A program made the translations under genes and the position numbers. From assembly GCF_028282165.1 (NCBI RefSeq), contig NZ_JANQIM010000048.1, positions 22,776 through 86,775 on the forward strand: a stretch of DNA of 64,000 bases. Reading direction: 5' to 3'. Source of the DNA: Winogradskyella sp. Its GTDB lineage: Bacteria > Bacteroidota > Bacteroidia > Flavobacteriales > Flavobacteriaceae. Of the stretch, positions 58,101 through 64,000 are shown piece after piece; within the stretch, counting starts at the first letter, position 1; every line of letters starts with the position of its first letter. The notes below the pieces were generated by a model. The model was not told the DNA's origin, did no database searches, and saw only the letters and a list, made by a program, of their open reading frames with translations.

Positions 58101-58108
58101 TAAATTTG
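58101..58108 (+). promoter_or_regulatory. Candidate -7 box (TAAATTTG) in the recF-TPR gap
   Basis: TAAATTTG at 58101-58108 and a second match TATTTTTG at 58266-58273 are both candidates for the 58416 operon. Neither has a convincing -33 TTG. The later box would give a leader of about 136 nt. The rest of the 420-bp gap (57996-58415) holds nothing else I can support. Confidence 0.4.
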
Positions 58109-58415
58109 TATGAAGAAAAAGCAGATATTTTTTTCTTTAGACGAAAAAGAATGCGAAAGTATAGCAATGCTAAGGTTTATAGTTATTTTGAAGTATAAAG
58201 GAAAAAGAGCGATTTTTGGGCGTGTAATTTTAGGGTAGATATGATGTTATTCCCAATAAAAATTTTATTTTTGCGCACGCATTAATCCGCCTTCGCTCCA
58301 GCTGCGGCAGATGAGAAGATAGGGTTAAGATATCGACGTTAAGCGTCTGTATATAAGTTAATTCAAATCATTGCCTTAAATATTTGATATTGAGGTTAGT
58401 ATATTTAGACAAGAT

Positions 58416-59180
58416 ATGGCAACATATAAGAAGAGAGGCTATAAACCAAAAACTAAAAAGGAAAAGGAAGACATTGTAGAGGAGAACTCAGCAACGGCAG
58501 AGGTATTTAATACTTTGGATGAAGGCGCTTCCAAGACGGAAGAGTGGTTTGTTAAAAACCAAAATATTATTATTGGTGCTATAGCGGTAATTGCCCTTGT
58601 AGTTTTAGGTTACTTAGGTTACAACAGATTTATTGCAGAGCCGCAACAAAAAGAGGCTATGAATGAAATGTACCAGGCTAAGAAGTATTTTGAAGATGCC
58701 GCCAATGGTATTTCTTCAGATTCATTGTACACTATGGCATTAAATGGTGGTGAAGGCAAATATGGCATGCTGGATATTATTGATCAATATGGTGGTACCC
58801 AAGCTGCTAATTTAGCTAACTATTATGCTGGAATAGCCTATTTAAATCTTAAGGACTATCAAAACGCAATCACTTATTTGAGTGATTTTACAAGCGATGA
58901 TAAAATGTTGGGGCCAATCGCAAAAGGCGGAATTGGTGATGCTTTCGTTCAATTAGAGCAGCCAACTGAAGCTTTGGAATATTACGAAAAAGCATTTAAA
59001 GCCAATGTTAATAGCTTTACGACTCCTATGTATCTTTTAAAAGCGGCAAAAGTGGCCATAGATCTTGGAGAAAATGCTAAAGCCTTAGATTACCTCAACC
59101 GCATTAAGTCTGAATTTGATGATTCAACTGAGGCGAGTCAAGTTGATGTACTCATCGGAAAAGTAGAAGCAAGCTTATAG
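58416..59180 (+). CDS. Membrane-anchored TPR protein (YfgM-like)
   Basis: A 254-residue protein with a basic N-terminal tail (KKRGYKPKTKKEKED), one transmembrane helix (about 51-69, IIIGAIAVIALVVLGYLGY) and a TPR region in about residues 80-250 (NYYAGIAYLNLKDYQNAITYL, GDAFVQLEQPTEALEYYEKA). This topology matches YfgM-like ancillary chaperones that stay near the Sec translocon. Next to ribH on the same strand with a 3-bp gap. Confidence 0.85.
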   Translation: MATYKKRGYKPKTKKEKEDIVEENSATAEVFNTLDEGASKTEEWFVKNQNIIIGAIAVIALVVLGYLGYNRFIAEPQQKEAMNEMYQAKKYFEDAANGISSDSLYTMALNGGEGKYGMLDIIDQYGGTQAANLANYYAGIAYLNLKDYQNAITYLSDFTSDDKMLGPIAKGGIGDAFVQLEQPTEALEYYEKAFKANVNSFTTPMYLLKAAKVAIDLGENAKALDYLNRIKSEFDDSTEASQVDVLIGKVEASL

Positions 59181-59183
59181 AAC

Positions 59184-59690
59184 ATGGCTACTGCAAATCA
59201 TAATTTATCGAACTACGATAAAGCCACAATCCCAAACGCGAAAGATTTTCGGTTTGGGATTGTTGTTTCAGAATGGAATACAACCATTACCGAGGGGCTT
59301 TGGCAAGGCGCTTTCGATGCTTTGATTGATTGCGGCGCTTTAAAAGAAAATATTGTACGTTGGAATGTTCCAGGAACTTTCGAATTGACGTATGGAGCAG
59401 CCAGAATGTCTAAAAGTATTTATGCCGACTCTGGCATGTTAGATGCCATTATTGTTATTGGTTGCGTGATACAGGGCGAAACGAAACACTTCGATTTTGT
59501 GTGTGAGGGTGTTACGCAAGGCATTAAAGATTTAAATCTTAAAGGTGATATTCCAGTTATCTTTTGTGTGTTAACGGACAACAATATGCAGCAGTCCATA
59601 GAGCGTTCTGGCGGTAAGCATGGTAACAAAGGCACCGAAGCCGCTATTGCCGCTATAAAAATGGCACAACTACGGAAAGATACTAAGTAG
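59184..59690 (+). CDS. ribH: 6,7-dimethyl-8-ribityllumazine synthase
   Basis: Penultimate enzyme of riboflavin synthesis: condenses the ribityl-pyrimidinedione with dihydroxybutanone phosphate. The 168 aa show SEWNTTITEGLWQGA, VPGTFELTYGA, VIGCVIQGETKHFDFVCEGVTQGI (with catalytic His) and VLTDNNMQQSIERSGGKHGNKG. It forms an icosahedral capsid in most bacteria. Three bases after the TPR gene. Confidence 0.96.
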   Translation: MATANHNLSNYDKATIPNAKDFRFGIVVSEWNTTITEGLWQGAFDALIDCGALKENIVRWNVPGTFELTYGAARMSKSIYADSGMLDAIIVIGCVIQGETKHFDFVCEGVTQGIKDLNLKGDIPVIFCVLTDNNMQQSIERSGGKHGNKGTEAAIAAIKMAQLRKDTK

Positions 59691-59813
59691 TTAGTAAATA
59701 GTGGTTAGCTATCAGCGTATTTTATTTTTACCCAACACCCAACACCCAAGCTTGGCATCCTTTTTGTTGATAATTTTAAGGAATCCTTAGGCAATTTTTC
59801 TTAGTATTTTAAG

Positions 59814-59821
59814 TACATTTG
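59814..59821 (+). promoter_or_regulatory. -7 box (TACATTTG) upstream of the small-protein/mutL genes
   Basis: TACATTTG matches TAnnTTTG and lies 31 bp before the TTG start at 59852. No good -33 TTG. It would drive a transcript of the two small genes, mutL and the rhomboids. Confidence 0.5.
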
Positions 59822-59851
59822 AGTTAATCAAGTATTTAATAACAAGAGCAC

Positions 59852-60067
59852 TTGTTTAATCAACGAAAAAATAAACGGTTTAGTTATAAGCCTCGTTTTC
59901 AGGATTCTGAAGAAGTAAAGTCGAAAGGCAACTTGGAGCATAAGTGGAGTGAGATTAAGGGAAATACCAAGCGAAGAGGAAGTAGATTGTTTTCGTTACC
60001 AGCCTTAATTATTATGCTTATAGCTCTTTTTGTTTTAATGTATATTCTTGATGGCTATATAAAATAA
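59852..60067 (+). CDS. Small membrane protein, 71 aa
   Basis: TTG start at 59852 (codons read MFNQRKNKRFSYKPRFQ). A basic N-terminus leads to one transmembrane helix near the C-terminus (about 49-67). Flavobacterial proteins of this shape have been labelled riboflavin synthase subunit beta, presumably by copying from the ribH neighbour; no riboflavin synthase motif is present. It shares the (K/R)KNRK(F/Y).YKPR pattern with the next gene. Confidence 0.75.
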   Translation: MFNQRKNKRFSYKPRFQDSEEVKSKGNLEHKWSEIKGNTKRRGSRLFSLPALIIMLIALFVLMYILDGYIK

Positions 60068-60074
60068 GGACATT

Positions 60075-60359
60075 ATGGGTTTAATGAAATTGAAGAAAAA
60101 TAGAAAATATAATTATAAACCTCGCTATTACAAAGGTGAAGGAAGTCCTTATGAATTAAAGCATAAGTTTGACAAATACAGAAAGACTATTAATCCACCA
60201 AAAGGTATAAAGGGAAAATTGAATGCGGCATTAGATGAGTATCAGAATGACAGAGATGATACAGTTAATAGACGTGTTTTTATTATAGCTGGAATTTTAA
60301 TTTTACTGTTTCTGTTTTTAATTGGTTTCGACTTGTCTATTTTCCTCCCTCAAAGCTAA
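60075..60359 (+). CDS. Small membrane protein, 94 aa, sister of the preceding gene
   Basis: Same plan as the 71-aa protein: KKNRKYNYKPRYYKG at the start, a charged middle and a C-terminal transmembrane helix (about 70-88). Its TAA overlaps the mutL ATG by one base (TAATG), so mutL translation may depend on it. Function unknown. Confidence 0.8.
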   Translation: MGLMKLKKNRKYNYKPRYYKGEGSPYELKHKFDKYRKTINPPKGIKGKLNAALDEYQNDRDDTVNRRVFIIAGILILLFLFLIGFDLSIFLPQS

Positions 60360-62221
60360 TGACAGATATCATTCAACTTTTACCAGACCATGTTGCTAAC
60401 CAAATCGCAGCGGGTGAAGTGGTACAGCGACCTGCTTCTGTAGTTAAAGAACTTTTAGAGAATGCCATTGATGCCGAAGCAACCGAAATAAAGCTCATTA
60501 TAAAAGATGCTGGTAAAACGCTTGTTCAAGTGATTGACAATGGTAAGGGGATGAGTGTCACCGATGCACGTTTAAGCTTTGAACGTCATGCCACGTCCAA
60601 AATAAAATCGGCCGAAGATTTATTTCAACTCAATACCAAAGGTTTCAGGGGAGAAGCCCTAGCTAGTATTGCCGCTATAGCTCATGTAGAATTAAAGACC
60701 AAACGACCAGAAGATGAATTGGGCACTGCTATAGAAATTGAAGGAAGTCAAGTAAAATCACAAGATGTGTCCGTAACGCCTACAGGAACGTCGGTTGCTG
60801 TGAAGAATTTATTTTTCAATATTCCTGCAAGACGTAATTTTTTAAAATCCGATACGGTGGAATTACGTCATATCACTGATGAATTTCATCGCGTGGCCTT
60901 GGCACATCCTAATATCGCTTTTGTGTTTTATCATAATGGCGGTGAATTATTTCACCTTCAACAAGAAAACTACAGACAGCGTGTGGTACATATTTTTGGA
61001 AGTAGAACCAACGAAAAACTGGTTCCGGTCGAAGAAGAAACTGAAGTGTTGAAAATTTCGGGATTTGTAGGTAAACCCGAATATTCGAAGAAAACCAGAT
61101 CAGAACAGTTCTTTTTTGTCAATCAGCGTTTTATAAAAAGTCCATATCTCAATCATGCCATTAGTGCAGCTTTTGAAGGCTTATTAAAAACGGGTTACCA
61201 TCCTAGTTATTTTTTGAATTTAACTGTTGATCCAAAAACCATTGACATCAATATTCATCCCACCAAAACGGAAATTAAATTCGACGATGAGCATACCTTG
61301 TATGCTATTTTGCGTTCGGCAGTGAAGCATAGTTTAGGGCAGTTTAATATCGCACCAGTTTTGGATTTCGAACATCAAAGTAGTCTAAATACGCCTTATA
61401 GTTATAAAGATAAAGCTGGTAAAGCACCCACTATTGAAGTCGATAGAAGCTTTAACCCGTTCGCGGATGATACTGAAAATCCAAAAAAAACAACATCTTC
61501 TGGCCATACCCATTTTAAAAAGGCTCCAGTGGCAAACTGGGAGAGTCTGTATGTAGGGTTGGAATCTAGAGAGAATAATCCTGATGATGAATTTAGTGCA
61601 GTAAGCTTTGAAAGTGACCCAAAAACCGAGTCTATTTTTAGTGGTGATGCTGTGGAAGCTAATAAAACAACCTTTCAACTCCAACAGAAATATATCGTCA
61701 GTACCCTAAAATCTGGAATGTTGATTATCAATCAAAACAGAGCACACCAGCGTGTATTGTACGAAAATTTTCTAAAACACGTTACCATTAAGGAAGCCAC
61801 AAGTCAACAATTATTGTTTCCCTTACAATTGCATTTTACACCAAACGAAAGTAAAATCATTAAGGATTTAAAAACAAATTTAGAGCATACGGGATTTGCG
61901 TTTTCGGAACTGTCAGAAACAGACATTACGATAACAGGAGTACCAGTAGGGGTTCCAGAAAGTGAGGTGTCTTCTATTTTTGGGCAATTAATCAGTGATG
62001 TTGAGAATGATGTACCCGACACAAATTTTAGCGCTGCTGATTTATTGGCAAAGTCTATGGCAAAGAGCTTGGCTATAAAAAGCGGACAAGCACTAAATCA
62101 TACAGAGCAAGAGCATTTGGTGAATAGCTTATTTGCATGTAAGGAACCCAATATGTCACCAACCAACAAACCAACGTTTATAACAATGTCAGTAGATGAT
62201 ATTGAAAAGAAATTTATGTAG
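60359..62221 (+). CDS. mutL: DNA mismatch repair protein MutL
   Basis: A 620-residue GHKL ATPase. N-terminal motifs: ELLENAIDAEATEIK, DNGKGM, HATSKIKSAEDL, GFRGEALASIAAI, and the GTSVAVKNLFFNIPARRNFLK lid. A low-complexity linker is at about 340-430. The C-terminal dimerisation domain is about 435-620. In it the endonuclease signature DQHA-x2-E-x4-E is changed to NQNRAHQRVLYE (about residue 457), with Asp, His and the first Glu replaced; this raises doubt about nicking activity. It would still bind MutS and recruit partners. Confidence 0.93.
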   Translation: MTDIIQLLPDHVANQIAAGEVVQRPASVVKELLENAIDAEATEIKLIIKDAGKTLVQVIDNGKGMSVTDARLSFERHATSKIKSAEDLFQLNTKGFRGEALASIAAIAHVELKTKRPEDELGTAIEIEGSQVKSQDVSVTPTGTSVAVKNLFFNIPARRNFLKSDTVELRHITDEFHRVALAHPNIAFVFYHNGGELFHLQQENYRQRVVHIFGSRTNEKLVPVEEETEVLKISGFVGKPEYSKKTRSEQFFFVNQRFIKSPYLNHAISAAFEGLLKTGYHPSYFLNLTVDPKTIDINIHPTKTEIKFDDEHTLYAILRSAVKHSLGQFNIAPVLDFEHQSSLNTPYSYKDKAGKAPTIEVDRSFNPFADDTENPKKTTSSGHTHFKKAPVANWESLYVGLESRENNPDDEFSAVSFESDPKTESIFSGDAVEANKTTFQLQQKYIVSTLKSGMLIINQNRAHQRVLYENFLKHVTIKEATSQQLLFPLQLHFTPNESKIIKDLKTNLEHTGFAFSELSETDITITGVPVGVPESEVSSIFGQLISDVENDVPDTNFSAADLLAKSMAKSLAIKSGQALNHTEQEHLVNSLFACKEPNMSPTNKPTFITMSVDDIEKKFM

Positions 62222-62224
62222 TTT

Positions 62225-62977
62225 ATGAGACCAGGAATTACGGATGCGGTGAAGCATTTATTGATTATTAATGTTATCATGTTTATTGGGACAATGGCCA
62301 TTGGTAATGGTCAATCCTTTTATGAGTGGTTTGCCTTATATTTCCCAAAAAATCCCATGTTTCAACCATGGCAGGTTTTAACACATATGTTTATGCATGG
62401 TGGTTTTGCACATATTCTGTTTAATATGTTTGCGCTGTGGATGTTTGGGACTGCTGTAGAGCAAATTTTTGGTACAAGGAAGTTCGTTGTTTTTTACATA
62501 CTCTCTGGTTTTGGTGCAGCAATTATTCAGGTTGCATTTTTATACTTTCAGTATAATACTGGTTTAGGTGCATTAATAGAGTCGGGTTATTCCCAAACAG
62601 ATATAGTTAGTATTCTCAATGAAGGCCAGTATGATAAGCGATGGGTTCCCATTTTAGGAGACAAGTTCAATGGTTTTGTAAGCGCTTTTAATTCTACCAT
62701 GGTTGGTGCGTCAGGTGCTATTATGGGAGTTTTGGTGGCTTTTGGCATGTTATTTCCGGAGTCTAAATTGATGTTAATTTTCTTGCCAATTCCTATAAAG
62801 GCAAAATATTTTATTCCGGCTATTATTGCTTTAGATTTGTTTTCTGCATTATCGGGTCAATCCATTTTTAGCCCGAGCAATACGGCTTATATGGCGCATG
62901 TTGGTGGTGCATTAACAGGATTCTTATTGATGTATTTTTGGAAGAAAAATGAAAAAGATAAATATCGTTGGAATTAA
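62225..62977 (+). CDS. Rhomboid-family intramembrane serine protease
   Basis: A 250-residue protein with about six transmembrane segments. Catalytic Ser in MVGASGAIMG (near 162) and catalytic His in AHVGGALTGF (near 224), plus the HGGFAHILFNMFALWMFG second-TM motif. Cleaves membrane proteins within the bilayer. It carries a long loop (about 95-150) after TM3. 3 bp after mutL. Confidence 0.94.
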   Translation: MRPGITDAVKHLLIINVIMFIGTMAIGNGQSFYEWFALYFPKNPMFQPWQVLTHMFMHGGFAHILFNMFALWMFGTAVEQIFGTRKFVVFYILSGFGAAIIQVAFLYFQYNTGLGALIESGYSQTDIVSILNEGQYDKRWVPILGDKFNGFVSAFNSTMVGASGAIMGVLVAFGMLFPESKLMLIFLPIPIKAKYFIPAIIALDLFSALSGQSIFSPSNTAYMAHVGGALTGFLLMYFWKKNEKDKYRWN

Positions 62978-62979
62978 AC

Positions 62980-63852
62980 ATGAATACATTTCAAAGTTTA
63001 AAATACAGGTATAACAATTTAGATGTTTTTGGTAAAATCATTACCATTAATATTGTTGTTTTTATTATCGATGTTTTACTTACCAGTCTTTTTAGATTAA
63101 ATGTTGTAAAGTATTTTGTAATACCCTCTGGTTTTGGTGATTTTATTTTACAGCCGTGGTCTCTTATTACCTATGGATTTTTGCATTCGGGCATTTGGCA
63201 TCTACTGTTCAATATGCTCTTTCTGTTCTACCTTTCAAGGACGGCTTCTAATCTCTTTAGAACCAAAATGGTATTAAATATATATTTTCTAGGTATTATC
63301 TTTGGCGCTCTTGCTTATTTGGCCGTTTCTAATATTTTACCGACGAATTTATTTGGTACCAAAAATGGTATTATGGTTGGTGCTTCGGCAGGTGTTAGTG
63401 CCTTATTGATGTTTATAGCCATTTATATGCCAGATTCCCAGATTAGGTTGTTTAATACCTTTAATGTAAAATGGATGCATATCGCGATCTTTTTTGTGGC
63501 CATGGATGTTTTAAGGTTAACAATGGGTATTAATCAAGGCGGATATATAGCACATATTGGAGGCTATCTGTTGGGTTACTATTACGCTGCTAACTTAAAA
63601 AAAGGAAAAGATATCGGAACAGGTTTTGAACGTTTAATGGATGCCTTTATGGGTTGGTTTAAACCAAAATCAAACTTAAAAACCGTTCACAGGAAGCCCT
63701 CATCCAAAACAGTAAAGCATAAGACCACATCTGATGCTAGTGATAAACAAAAAAAGATTGATGCTATCTTAGATAAAATCAGTAAAAGTGGTTATGACAG
63801 TCTTACTGCCAAAGAAAAGAAATTTCTCTTTGAGGCTAGTAAGGACGATTAA
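62980..63852 (+). CDS. Rhomboid-family protease, second copy
   Basis: A 290-residue protein. The ATG at 62980 (MNTFQSLKYRYNN) overlaps nothing and starts after the preceding stop; an in-frame TTG at 62968 lies within the previous gene and is less likely. HSGIWHLLFNMLFLFYL, GASAGVSALLMF (Ser context GASAG instead of GASGA) and AHIGGYLLGYYY with the His. A cytoplasmic basic tail (about 225-290) ends LTAKEKKFLFEAS, a conserved C-terminal rhomboid tail motif in Bacteroidota (DUF6576-like). Confidence 0.9.
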   Translation: MNTFQSLKYRYNNLDVFGKIITINIVVFIIDVLLTSLFRLNVVKYFVIPSGFGDFILQPWSLITYGFLHSGIWHLLFNMLFLFYLSRTASNLFRTKMVLNIYFLGIIFGALAYLAVSNILPTNLFGTKNGIMVGASAGVSALLMFIAIYMPDSQIRLFNTFNVKWMHIAIFFVAMDVLRLTMGINQGGYIAHIGGYLLGYYYAANLKKGKDIGTGFERLMDAFMGWFKPKSNLKTVHRKPSSKTVKHKTTSDASDKQKKIDAILDKISKSGYDSLTAKEKKFLFEASKDD

Positions 63853-63859
63853 TAGTAAC

Positions 63860-64000
63860 ATGAAGACATTAAAGTTCTTTGGTAAATTGGTGTTTATTGT
63901 CAATTCATTGGCGGCATTCTTGCTATTGATTTCTTACCTCTTGCCTTATGCGCCGCCCAAAAGTTTTGCAACGTTATCTGTTTTGAGTTTAGGTGTACCT
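63860..64000 (+). CDS. Partial gene: N-terminal membrane region, probable endonuclease/exonuclease/phosphatase family protein
   Basis: Starts at ATG 63860, 7 bp after the rhomboid stop, and runs off the window (47 codons). It encodes MKTLKFFGKLVFIVNSLAAF and two hydrophobic segments separated by LLPYAPPKS. This N-terminus is typical of flavobacterial membrane-anchored EEP-superfamily proteins that follow rhomboids, but the catalytic part is outside the window, so the assignment is by context. Confidence 0.6.
   Translation, partial: MKTLKFFGKLVFIVNSLAAFLLLISYLLPYAPPKSFATLSVLSLGVP

Noticed and set aside
58110..58238. 42-codon ORF (MKKKQIFFSLDEKE...) in the recF-TPR gap
   Set aside because: Its ATG overlaps a -7-like box, so it would lie upstream of the transcript start, and it has no supporting motif.
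1..64000. CRISPR arrays, rRNA, tRNA, integrases, phage genes
   Set aside because: No regularly spaced repeats, cloverleaf-like segments or relevant protein families were seen.

Overview
The window is a gene-dense, AT-rich chromosomal segment of a Bacteroidota bacterium, almost certainly a marine-type member of the Flavobacteriaceae. The evidence is a type IX secretion (T9SS) C-terminal sorting domain, the gliding lipoprotein GldI, Bacteroidota-style promoters (TTG / TAnnTTTG), many families common in this group (DUF349, DUF368 pair, DUF3810, DUF6503, DUF2141, 2TM, LETM1-related), and near absence of Shine-Dalgarno sites. I cannot name the genus.

Layout. 1-14.8 kb is a long minus-strand housekeeping block: ppGpp synthetase/hydrolase, Fur-family regulator, purA, an OstA-like LPS-transport protein, a class III aminotransferase, a TPR protein, two DUF368 lipid-carrier transporters, aroE, a DUF349 protein and a small unknown. 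14.8-16.2 kb holds a divergent HxlR regulatory locus with two perfect operator palindromes and a frameshifted small phosphatase gene. 16.2-18.3 kb carries an M48 protease and a SpoU/TrmH methyltransferase. 18.5-24.1 kb has a 1537-residue T9SS-secreted multidomain protein and a lipoprotein. 24.2-30.4 kb has DUF3810, pepD, a cyclophilin-FKBP fusion, gldI, a DHH phosphoesterase and ndk.

The accessory part starts at 30.5 kb. A seven-gene, fully overlapping minus-strand operon (30.5-36.1 kb) encodes a complete branched-chain-amino-acid-type (HAAT/Liv) ABC transporter, with a membrane-anchored binding protein and two proteins I do not recognise. Its promoter region carries an 18-bp palindrome. A 22-bp sequence containing it recurs exactly upstream of a MmeI-like restriction-modification gene 15 kb away. 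At 38.3-43.4 kb is a signalling operon: DUF2141 protein, secreted TPR protein, LytS-type kinase with a C-terminal 2TM module, two stand-alone 2TM proteins, a secreted amidohydrolase and a LytTR response regulator. Its promoter has two LytTR-type direct repeats with 21-bp periodicity, which suggests autoregulation. These two operons are the best candidates for under-described systems.

43.4-57.9 kb is a mixed minus-strand region: DnaJ-domain protein, LETM1-related protein, AraC regulator, SDR, lipoprotein, type IIL restriction-modification enzyme, secreted Gfo/Idh oxidoreductase, penicillin acylase, CIA30 protein, DUF721, a lipoprotein and recF. Several intergenic repeat elements interrupt it. 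58.4-64 kb is a plus-strand housekeeping run: TPR protein, ribH, two small membrane proteins, mutL with an unusual endonuclease motif, two rhomboid proteases and the start of a further membrane protein cut by the window edge.

I found no rRNA, tRNA, CRISPR array, transposase or prophage genes.
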